Positions 1 to 5,042 of a stretch of DNA of 5,042 nucleotides are shown in pieces. The stretch is from the NCBI GenBank assembly GCA_016281475.1, contig JAEEIS010000043.1, positions 1 through 5,042 of the forward strand. Reading direction: 5' to 3'. Position numbers and translations under genes: made by a program. Source of the stretch: Bacteroidales bacterium (lineage in GTDB: Bacteria; Bacteroidota; Bacteroidia; Bacteroidales; P3). A model generated the notes under the pieces. It made no database searches. It was not told where the DNA came from and saw nothing but the letters and a program-made list of their open reading frames with translations. The first letter of the stretch is position 1. Each line of letters starts with the position of its first letter.

Positions 1-530
1 ATGTCGACCACCTGGTTGAAGCCGAGACCGGCGTTGGTGGGGAACTGGAGCACGGTGCACTTGCCACCGAAGAAGTCCTTGAGCTGGTTGACGGCGTCGT
101 CGAAGTTGGCCTTCTCGGCGTCGAGGTGGTTGACGACGAAGAGCATCGGGGTGTCGAGCTTGGCGGCATAGCGGTTGGCGATCTCGGTGCCTACCTCGAC
201 GCCGCTCTGGGCGTTGACGACGACGACGGCGGCCTCGACCACGTTGAGGGCGCTGTCGAGCTCACCCTGATAGTCGGCGAAGCCGGGCACATCGAGGATG
301 TTCACCTTCTTGCCACCGAACTCGGTGTACATGAGGGTGTTCTCCACGGAGTAGCCGCGGTCGTGCTCGATGTCGCGATAGTCGCTGATGGTGTTCTTGC
401 TGTCCACGGAGCCGCGGCGGTTGATGAGGCCGCCACAGAAAGCCATAGCTTCAGCCATAGAGGTCTTGCCCGATTTGGCGCCGCCCACGAGGGCGATGTT
501 ACGGATGTCCTGAGTCTGATAAATTTTCAT
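1..530 (-). CDS. fusA2: EF-G-like translation factor, EF-G2/FusA2 type (N-terminal 176 codons; runs off window)
   Basis: This is the N-terminal GTPase (G) domain of a ribosomal translocase paralogue acting in the cytoplasm. The ATG is at 530-528, and the gene continues past base 1; EF-G proteins are about 700 residues, so roughly three quarters is missing. The protein begins MKIYQTQDIRNIALVG, closely resembling, from memory, the start of Bacteroides EF-G2. Nucleotide-binding motifs are recognisable but altered. G1 is GGAKSGKTS (residues 16-24) instead of AHIDAGKTT. The G2/switch I region has RGYSV (58-62) instead of RGITI. G3 is DVPGFADY (80-87), with Phe84 where EF-G and EF-Tu carry the catalytic His of DxPGH. 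G4 is NHLD (134-137) instead of NKxD. In B. thetaiotaomicron the EF-G2 paralogue is reported to translocate without GTP hydrolysis and to serve growth in the gut. The start is preceded by an A-rich stretch without Shine-Dalgarno, normal for this phylum. Assignment to the EF-G family is firm; assignment to the EF-G2 subgroup is a strong inference. Confidence 0.93.
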   Translation of the reverse strand, partial: MKIYQTQDIRNIALVGGAKSGKTSMAEAMAFCGGLINRRGSVDSKNTISDYRDIEHDRGYSVENTLMYTEFGGKKVNILDVPGFADYQGELDSALNVVEAAVVVVNAQSGVEVGTEIANRYAAKLDTPMLFVVNHLDAEKANFDDAVNQLKDFFGGKCTVLQFPTNAGLGFNQVVD

Positions 531-578
531 TGTGTTATTATTTATTTCTAATTTTTAATTTCTAAATCTAAGTCTCCG

Positions 579-606
579 TGCGCTTATTTTTCTATATTTT
601 AGCGCA
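579..606 (-). promoter_or_regulatory. Leader hairpin 2 of the EF-G-like mRNA
   Basis: A second inverted repeat, TGCGCT (579-584) and AGCGCA (601-606), is a perfect 6-bp stem around a 16-base A/T-rich loop. It lies between leader hairpin 1 and the A-rich segment just before the start codon. The stem is short and the loop long, so it is a weaker candidate than hairpin 1. The two together make the leader more structured than the A/T-rich sequence around them. Confidence 0.35.
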
Positions 607-611
607 TTACT

Positions 612-637
612 TATCGCCGACACCCCTGCCGGCGATA
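612..637 (-). promoter_or_regulatory. Leader hairpin 1 of the EF-G-like mRNA
   Basis: A perfect 8-bp inverted repeat, TATCGCCG (612-619) and CGGCGATA (630-637), encloses a 10-base loop. In the minus-strand transcript it lies a few nucleotides downstream of the predicted start near 644, so it would form a G/C-rich stem at the very 5' end of the leader. It could protect the mRNA from decay or take part in leader-based control. No U-tract follows it, so it does not look like an attenuator by itself. Confidence 0.5.
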
Positions 638-650
638 GGAAACGTGGCTG

Positions 651-658
651 CAAAGATA
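651..658 (-). promoter_or_regulatory. Bacteroidota -7 promoter box for the EF-G-like gene
   Basis: The plus strand reads CAAAGATA, so the minus strand reads TATCTTTG, a perfect match to the TAnnTTTG -7 consensus of the primary sigma factor in Bacteroidota. Transcription would start near 644 and give a 5' leader of about 110-115 nt before the ATG at 530. A good -33 TTTG is absent at the expected 19-21 bp spacing (about 678-683), where the minus strand is only A/T-rich. That fits a promoter helped by an activator or by the A/T-rich repeat next to it. In B. thetaiotaomicron, fusA2 is reported to be activated by the regulator Cur (BT4338). I cannot identify a Cur site here. Confidence 0.65.
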
Positions 659-663
659 CAAAT

Positions 664-700
664 AAAATTGGAATTTGGAATTTGAAATTTGAAAAATTTG
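664..700. repeat. 7-bp-period A/T-rich tandem repeat upstream of the EF-G-like promoter
   Basis: The plus strand contains consecutive heptamers AAAATTG, GAATTTG, GAATTTG and AAATTTG (664-691), followed by AAAAATTTG (692-700). The two central units are identical and the others differ by one to three bases. The array lies immediately upstream of the minus-strand -7 box and covers where the -33 element should be. It may act as an A/T-rich upstream element or a protein-binding site, or it may be a drifting low-complexity tract; sequence alone cannot decide. Confidence 0.6.
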
Positions 701-801
701 TAAAAAGGAGTTCGGAGGACATTTACAGTCGCCGCCAAATTAATCATTTTTATTTTTATTCGGTGGGGCAATAATTTTTTTTCCCAGCCGTTAAAGGTCG
801 T

Positions 802-2313
802 ATGGGAGTGATAGCACGACAGAGCATCAAGGGAGCCCTCGCCAACTATTTAGGTGTGGCGATAGGTTTTTTTGTGTCGTTCTTTGTGCTGACTAAATAT
901 CTGACACAGGAGGAGATTGGATTGACGAGAGTGATGGTCGATGCGGCGATACTTTTCTCGTCGGTGGCTCAGTTAGGAAGCAATTCGTCGATTGTCAAGT
1001 TTTTCCCCTATTTCAGAGATGGGAAGAATAACCATGGAGTCTTCGGTCTCAGTGTGTTGCTACCGATGGCGGGATTTATGCTCTTTGCGTTGGCGTTCCT
1101 CATCTTCCGCGAACCTTTGCTGGGCATCTACTCCAAGAATGCACCCCTGTTGGCCGACTATTTCTATCTGCTGCCGATGCTTACCTTTTTCGCGCTGTAC
1201 TTGGGAATATTTGAAACCAATGCATCGGTGCTGTTGCGCATCACCGTCCCCAAGTTGGTGCGCGAGGTGGGCATCCGTCTATTCAATCTGGCGACCTATC
1301 TGCTCTATGGTTTCGACCTCATCTCGTTGGATGTCTTTGTGTGGCTGTTCTGCGGCAGCTATGGGTTGGCGATGATGCTCAACCTATTCTACCTCATAAG
1401 CTTAGGACATATCTCGTTTCGCATTGACCGTGGTTTCCTCACGCGTGAAAGGGTGAAGGAAATCGGACGCTACACCCTCTTTATGACCGCTGTGGCGCTG
1501 GCGGGCAACATACCGCTCTTCAACTCGCTCTTCCTCGGAGCCAAAACCGGCCTTGCGCTAACGGGAGTCTACACCATCGCCTCCTATATTGCCAATGTTG
1601 TCGAGGTGCCCTACCGCTCCTTAGGAGCCATCTCGCGACCGGTGATAGCCACCGCGGTAAAAGACAACAACTGGGACGAGGTGAATCGGCTGGGGAGACA
1701 GGTGTCGCTGCACCAGTTCCTTGTGAGTCTGCTGATTTTCTATCTGATATGGATTAATGTCGACGCGCTCTTCCAGATGATACCCAACGGCAAGGACTTT
1801 GCCGGAGGTGTTGGCGTGGTGTTCCTGTTGGGTATGGCCAAGGTGCTCAACTCTTCCTTCTCGGTGGGCACCGACATACTGAACTTCTCTCGCCACTATC
1901 CGTGGGGACTTGTTTTTATTGCCGTCCTGACCACTTCTGCCATCCTGTTCAACCTCAGTTTCATCGACATGATGGGCATCAATGGTGCCGCCTGTGCAAC
2001 GCTCAGCGCCTATATTATTTACTTCCTGCTGCTCAACACTTTCCTATGGCGACGCATGCGGGTTAACGTCTTCTGTATCGGTCACCTCAAGATGATGTTG
2101 CTCATCGTTGTGCTGCTGGCGTTGGATTGGGGATGGAACCACTGGCTCACTCCTGTGCTCCCATTGTCGATCATCGTGGGTGCCGTCTTGAAGACCCTTG
2201 TTTTAGGTTCTCTGTCCGTAGCAGCGGTGCTGGGATGGAAAATCTCGCCTACGGTAAACAGGATTGTAAAAAAGTACTCTCCATACAATAAAAAAGACAA
2301 TTCTGCGTTATAA
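802..2313 (+). CDS. Wzx-like polysaccharide flippase (MATE/MOP superfamily membrane protein)
   Basis: This 503-residue inner-membrane protein probably flips undecaprenyl-linked or similar lipid-linked glycans across the cytoplasmic membrane. It starts MGVIARQSIKGALANYLGVA, the amphipathic entry and first helix typical of Bacteroidota 'lipopolysaccharide biosynthesis protein' flippases, and continues with LTKYLTQEEIGLTRVMVDA (30-48). About 14 hydrophobic segments can be read, near residues 11-31, 45-63, 79-101, 117-138, 155-172, 174-200, 222-245, 250-268, 303-323, 335-355, 366-386, 394-414, 429-445 and 452-478. The tail is basic and cytosolic. Length and segment number fit the family. The start has only a weak AAAGG (793-797). 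No glycosyltransferase or polymerase gene is visible nearby, so the substrate is unknown. It is followed after 20 bp by a secreted-protein gene, suggesting co-transcription. The family call is firm; substrate and true flippase activity are inferred. Confidence 0.88.
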   Translation: MGVIARQSIKGALANYLGVAIGFFVSFFVLTKYLTQEEIGLTRVMVDAAILFSSVAQLGSNSSIVKFFPYFRDGKNNHGVFGLSVLLPMAGFMLFALAFLIFREPLLGIYSKNAPLLADYFYLLPMLTFFALYLGIFETNASVLLRITVPKLVREVGIRLFNLATYLLYGFDLISLDVFVWLFCGSYGLAMMLNLFYLISLGHISFRIDRGFLTRERVKEIGRYTLFMTAVALAGNIPLFNSLFLGAKTGLALTGVYTIASYIANVVEVPYRSLGAISRPVIATAVKDNNWDEVNRLGRQVSLHQFLVSLLIFYLIWINVDALFQMIPNGKDFAGGVGVVFLLGMAKVLNSSFSVGTDILNFSRHYPWGLVFIAVLTTSAILFNLSFIDMMGINGAACATLSAYIIYFLLLNTFLWRRMRVNVFCIGHLKMMLLIVVLLALDWGWNHWLTPVLPLSIIVGAVLKTLVLGSLSVAAVLGWKISPTVNRIVKKYSPYNKKDNSAL

Positions 2314-2334
2314 CCCTGAAAATATAGGGTTATA
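2309..2334 (+). promoter_or_regulatory. Intercistronic hairpin spanning stop and start codons
   Basis: A perfect 9-bp inverted repeat, TATAACCCT (2309-2317) and AGGGTTATA (2326-2334), has an 8-base loop GAAAATAT. The left arm contains the TAA stop of the flippase gene (2311-2313). The right arm ends on the A of the next ATG (2334-2336) and covers the whole area where a ribosome would bind. A ribosome ending translation of the flippase would open the stem, so this could couple translation of the two genes. It is not followed directly by a U-tract, which argues against a terminator. Confidence 0.6.
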
Positions 2335-4898
2335 TGCGATATTTTTGGTTAACTGTATTATTTGTATTTACGGTCATCTGTCCCGTGTGGAGCCAGCAAG
2401 ACGATTGTCCGGGGTGGAAGAATCCGTCCTCTTTCAGCACCGCTCCTAATTTCTATTGGAGCGCCCGCGTGGGAGAGCGTGTCTATTATAACAGCCAGAC
2501 GGACACCACCACTGGCTATTATGTTATGAGTACCTGTGCCGATTCCAACGCGCAGGTTATTACGGGACATGCCAATATCACTTCCGCTTCGCTCAACTCG
2601 GGAGATGACGGAGGTATCCAATGCTGTAACGACGGTAACTTGTGGGATGCCAACGGAAGACGTTTCCAGATTATCACCTATGAGAATGCCGGATTGGATC
2701 AGTTTACCATCAACGGTGGCACCGGCATGCAACGCATCTGCCCGGGTTACACCACCTCCATTCGCTTAGGAGACCCTCGGGCCACGGGCAACTGCGCGCA
2801 TACCCATAGTTGGTCAACGGGGACTAACAAAGGTTCGGAAGCGCTGTTTTACACCATGCAGGTGACGCCGATGAACGCCCTGCTGTTCATCAACTATGCT
2901 GTCGTTGGACGCTGCTATAGTCACGGTCCTCACGAGGCTGGCGAATTCCTTATCCGCGTGGTCAAACAGAACGATGACGGTACCTGGCCCAACGCCCCCA
3001 TCAACGACTCTCTTTGGTTCAAAGTGTCGGCTCCGGCCATCCCTACCTCAGGGCCCATTCCACCTTGGACCATGGGACGTCCCGGCTCCTCCTGTAGCTC
3101 GACAACCTGTGCCTATGTTTACAAACCCTGGACTAAAGTAGCCATCAGTCTTAGCAAATACCTCTATAAGAATATCCGTGTGGAGATGTACACCAGCGAC
3201 TGCACTTACGATGTCGACCCACTCTACGCCTATGTCTGCGGCGATTACCAGCCGATGCGCATCAATAGCGCCGGATGTGCCGATGCCTATTCGGATGCCA
3301 TCGACACGCTGGCGGCTCCCGAAGGGTTGACCCAGTATACCTGGTATGTGGCCACCCGAGGTGCCGAAGAGGACATCTACGATGCCACCTACATGGAATC
3401 GGTCTCTTTCCGCCAGCTCACACAGCCTTCCGAGAGCAACCTCTACACTCCCACCATTGCGGACTTTGTCCTCACCCAAGGTCCCAACGCCGGCGACACC
3501 GTGAGCACCCAGACCTTCATGTGCACGATGGTCTCCGCCCTCGACCCCAATAAACCTTTCATGTCGAAAGTCTACACCAACCTCGAGAACAGCAAACCTA
3601 AGGCAGAGACCTCTTTCAGCACCGACTGCGATGGAATGGTACACCTGAGGGATGTGAGTGTCACCTACGGAAGCGACCAGATCGACCCCGATTCCACCTA
3701 CTGGGTGATTTACAGCGACACCACAGGGCAGCAGGTGCTCGACACCGTATGGGGAAGGAACGTGGACTACCAACTACCCTCCGACGGATTTTACAAGGTC
3801 GCCATGCGCACGATGATTTTCGGCAAGACCTGCAGTAGTATGAAGGAGACGGTGTTCCAGGTATGGCAACCCCACGAGATTCCCATCTCCCTGTCGGACA
3901 GTGCTATCTGTGAAGATGATATAGTGACCGCGTGGGCGGTGGGAGGCGAAGGCTTCGAGAAAGAGTGGCGCATCGACGACAGCCTCGTCTACCGTTCCGA
4001 TGCCCTGCATCCTTATGATACCGTCACCTTCCAACCCTCAGCTGGAAACCACGTCATCTCCCTCACCACTACCTCAGAAGGCCATTGTCCCGCCACCACC
4101 ACCATCGGACTCAAGGTGATAGGCAACGGTACCATCACCTCCAATGTCGACGCTTCGCTTATCTGTCGGGGCGACAGTGTGACCCTCAGCGCTATGGGTA
4201 TCGACTTGCCCCGCTGGGTCTCCACACCCTTCGACAGCTCGCTGGTGGGTACAGAAGGACAGAATATCGTCGTCGTGAAGCCCCAGGTCACCACCTCCTA
4301 TACCGTAGTGCCCATGGGCGACAGCCGCTGCATACAGAACTCTTCCGACATCACCATCATGGTGCTCCCGTACCCCATCCCCACCATCTATACCAGCCGT
4401 CCGGCGGTGGAACTCACCAACCCCAGTCTCCATATCGAGGACCGCTCGCCCAACAGCACCTCGTCGCACTGGACCTTCAGTGACGGCCAGACCGACGAAG
4501 GGGCCAGCATCAACCACTATTTCGGCACCTCGGGAGACAGCGTCTGGATAGCGCTGCATGCCTGCAACGAGGACCGCTGCTGTGCCGACACCTCCATCTC
4601 GCTTCCAGTGCAGGTCAATGCCCTCTGGATTCCCAACACCTTTACCCCCAACCGCGAGCCCAACAGTCGCTTCACCTTCTTCACCACACTGGAGATGACC
4701 TACTACGAAATCTGGATATACAATCGTCAGGGGATGCTCGTCTACCACGGAACCGATATCAACCAACCGTGGGATGGCGTCGACCTTCATGGCAACGCCT
4801 GCCCGCAAGGAGCCTACGTCTACCACTACGTATACTCCTGCACCCAAGACCCCGAACGCAAGCACCCAGGTGAAGGCACGGTGACATTGTTGAGGTGA
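2334..4898 (+). CDS. Secreted multidomain T9SS substrate with gliding-associated (CHU_C-type) C-terminal domain
   Basis: This 854-residue protein is probably exported by Sec and then moved to the surface by the type IX system. An in-frame TAG at 2325-2327 and the signal peptide fix the start. Residues 1-20 form a signal peptide (hydrophobic core, likely cut near VWS/QQ). Residues 25-310 form an uncharacterised module beginning CPGWKN, with CPGYTTSIRLGD (136-147) and NALLFINYAVVGRC (181-194). Residues about 315-600 resemble repeated beta-sandwich segments. Residues about 604-678 look Ig-like, and 695-758 PKD-like (HWTFSDGQ at 712-719). Residues 764-854 match the gliding motility-associated C-terminal domain: WIPNTFTPN (765-773), YEIWIYNRQG (791-800), WDG (813-815), PQGAYVY (824-830) and a GTVTLLR end. 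The usual acidic/Gly loop after TPN (NGDGxND-like) is replaced by REPNSRF. The mature protein has 24 cysteines, suggesting disulfides. No catalytic motif is evident; an adhesin or structural surface role is inferred. Confidence 0.9.
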   Translation: MRYFWLTVLFVFTVICPVWSQQDDCPGWKNPSSFSTAPNFYWSARVGERVYYNSQTDTTTGYYVMSTCADSNAQVITGHANITSASLNSGDDGGIQCCNDGNLWDANGRRFQIITYENAGLDQFTINGGTGMQRICPGYTTSIRLGDPRATGNCAHTHSWSTGTNKGSEALFYTMQVTPMNALLFINYAVVGRCYSHGPHEAGEFLIRVVKQNDDGTWPNAPINDSLWFKVSAPAIPTSGPIPPWTMGRPGSSCSSTTCAYVYKPWTKVAISLSKYLYKNIRVEMYTSDCTYDVDPLYAYVCGDYQPMRINSAGCADAYSDAIDTLAAPEGLTQYTWYVATRGAEEDIYDATYMESVSFRQLTQPSESNLYTPTIADFVLTQGPNAGDTVSTQTFMCTMVSALDPNKPFMSKVYTNLENSKPKAETSFSTDCDGMVHLRDVSVTYGSDQIDPDSTYWVIYSDTTGQQVLDTVWGRNVDYQLPSDGFYKVAMRTMIFGKTCSSMKETVFQVWQPHEIPISLSDSAICEDDIVTAWAVGGEGFEKEWRIDDSLVYRSDALHPYDTVTFQPSAGNHVISLTTTSEGHCPATTTIGLKVIGNGTITSNVDASLICRGDSVTLSAMGIDLPRWVSTPFDSSLVGTEGQNIVVVKPQVTTSYTVVPMGDSRCIQNSSDITIMVLPYPIPTIYTSRPAVELTNPSLHIEDRSPNSTSSHWTFSDGQTDEGASINHYFGTSGDSVWIALHACNEDRCCADTSISLPVQVNALWIPNTFTPNREPNSRFTFFTTLEMTYYEIWIYNRQGMLVYHGTDINQPWDGVDLHGNACPQGAYVYHYVYSCTQDPERKHPGEGTVTLLR

Positions 4899-4919
4899 GA
4901 AAGAAAAATATCAGAACCC

Positions 4920-5042
4920 ATGAGAGCATGTCTGCTTCTTCTGCTGGCCATGATGGCTGTGCTGCCTGTCGGAGGGCAGGAGGCAGACTATTGCCCGGGA
5001 TGGAGGAACACGACCTCGTTCAATTCGGGGAATCTAGGTTAC
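4920..5042 (+). CDS. Tandem paralogue of the preceding secreted protein (N-terminal 41 codons; runs off window)
   Basis: An open frame from ATG at 4920 to the window end encodes MRACLLLLLAMMAVLPVGGQ, a clear signal peptide, then EADYCPGWRNTTSFNSGN. Aligned without gaps to the preceding 854-residue protein, the residues C25-P26-G27-W28, N30, S33 and F34 coincide, and D23 is also shared. This is therefore a diverged copy of the same N-terminal module. It begins 21 bp after the previous stop, much like the 20-bp gap before that gene, behind an A-rich stretch (GAAAGAAAAAT, 4899-4909) typical of starts in this phylum. It is probably the third gene of the same operon. Whether it has the same C-terminal sorting domain cannot be seen. 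Confidence 0.82.
   Translation, partial: MRACLLLLLAMMAVLPVGGQEADYCPGWRNTTSFNSGNLGY

Larger units (their letters stand above)
531..801. other. Divergent AT-rich intergenic region
   Basis: This 271-bp non-coding region separates the minus-strand EF-G-like gene from the plus-strand flippase gene, so it should hold promoters in both directions. It is much richer in A/T than the genes on either side. A convincing Bacteroidota -7 box is visible only for the minus strand (651-658). For the plus strand I see only weak partial matches to TAnnTTTG, each lacking the final G: TATATTTT at 593-600 and TAATTTTT at 772-779. The second would leave a leader of under 20 nt, and neither has a clear -33 TTTG. 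The flippase start has only a weak AAAGG (793-797) upstream. Confidence 0.8.

Noticed and set aside
1..530. Housekeeping EF-G or a TetQ-like ribosomal protection protein
   Set aside because: The MKIYQTQDIRNIALVG start and degenerate G motifs differ from canonical EF-G (AHIDAGKTT, DTPGH), and TetQ-type proteins also keep near-canonical GTPase motifs. The EF-G2 paralogue fits best.
126..551. Open frame of 141 codons on the plus strand over the EF-G-like gene
   Set aside because: It is antisense to a clearly recognisable G domain. Its Asp/Val/Ala/Gly-rich composition is what the complement of a GC-rich coding frame produces, and its end runs into the A/T-rich leader.
612..637. Leader hairpin as a terminator for plus-strand or minus-strand transcription
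   Set aside because: No T-tract follows the stem on either strand, and no gene ends just upstream of it.
2309..2345. Intercistronic hairpin as an intrinsic terminator
   Set aside because: The stem is followed by ATATGCGAT rather than an immediate U-tract. The TTTTT at 2341-2345 is inside the next gene's codons, and the close gene spacing favours read-through.
3048..3773. 241-codon open frame on the minus strand within the secreted-protein gene
   Set aside because: It is antisense to a protein with a signal peptide and recognisable domains, has Val/Gly/His-rich shadow composition, and shows no promoter or family motif.
4085..4483. 132-codon plus-strand frame starting with a His-rich run (RHHHHR)
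   Set aside because: The His run comes from reading repeated ACC (Thr) codons of the true gene out of frame; the rest is low-complexity shadow sequence.
4074..4865. 263-codon open frame on the minus strand over the C-terminal sorting domain
   Set aside because: The plus-strand frame here matches the conserved gliding-associated C-terminal domain; the antisense translation is Gly/Val/Asp-rich without recognisable motifs.

Overview
The window looks like chromosomal DNA from a member of the Bacteroidota, most likely the order Bacteroidales. Four things point there: a paralogue of elongation factor G with the N-terminus known from Bacteroides/Prevotella-type EF-G2; a TAnnTTTG-type -7 promoter box (TATCTTTG); starts preceded by A-rich stretches rather than strong Shine-Dalgarno sites; and a secreted protein ending in a type IX secretion (gliding-associated, CHU_C/TIGR04131-like) C-terminal domain. 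Genus cannot be fixed from this stretch.

Layout. Positions 1-530 (minus strand) hold the first 176 codons of an EF-G-like translation factor whose GTPase motifs are degenerate. It is probably the EF-G2/FusA2 paralogue rather than housekeeping EF-G. Positions 531-801 are an AT-rich divergent intergenic region. It carries the minus-strand promoter, a leader of roughly 110 nt with two inverted repeats, and an unusual 7-bp-period A/T-rich repeat upstream of the promoter. Positions 802-2313 (plus) encode a 503-residue polytopic membrane protein of the MATE/MOP flippase superfamily (Wzx-like). After 20 bp, spanned by a perfect 9-bp hairpin that includes both the stop codon and the first base of the next start codon, comes an 854-residue secreted, cysteine-rich, multidomain T9SS substrate (2334-4898). 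After a further 21 bp, a third plus-strand gene starts at 4920 and runs off the window. Its first 41 residues match the preceding protein at aligned positions (signal peptide, then CPGW at residues 25-28), so it begins a tandem paralogue.

How the genes may fit together. The three plus-strand genes read as one operon: a lipid-linked glycan flippase followed by at least two surface or secreted paralogues. Type IX cargo is often anchored to a surface lipopolysaccharide, so pairing a flippase with such cargo is suggestive, but the functional link is inference. The EF-G-like gene is divergently transcribed and likely independent. There are no RNA genes, insertion sequences, CRISPR arrays or clear intrinsic terminators.
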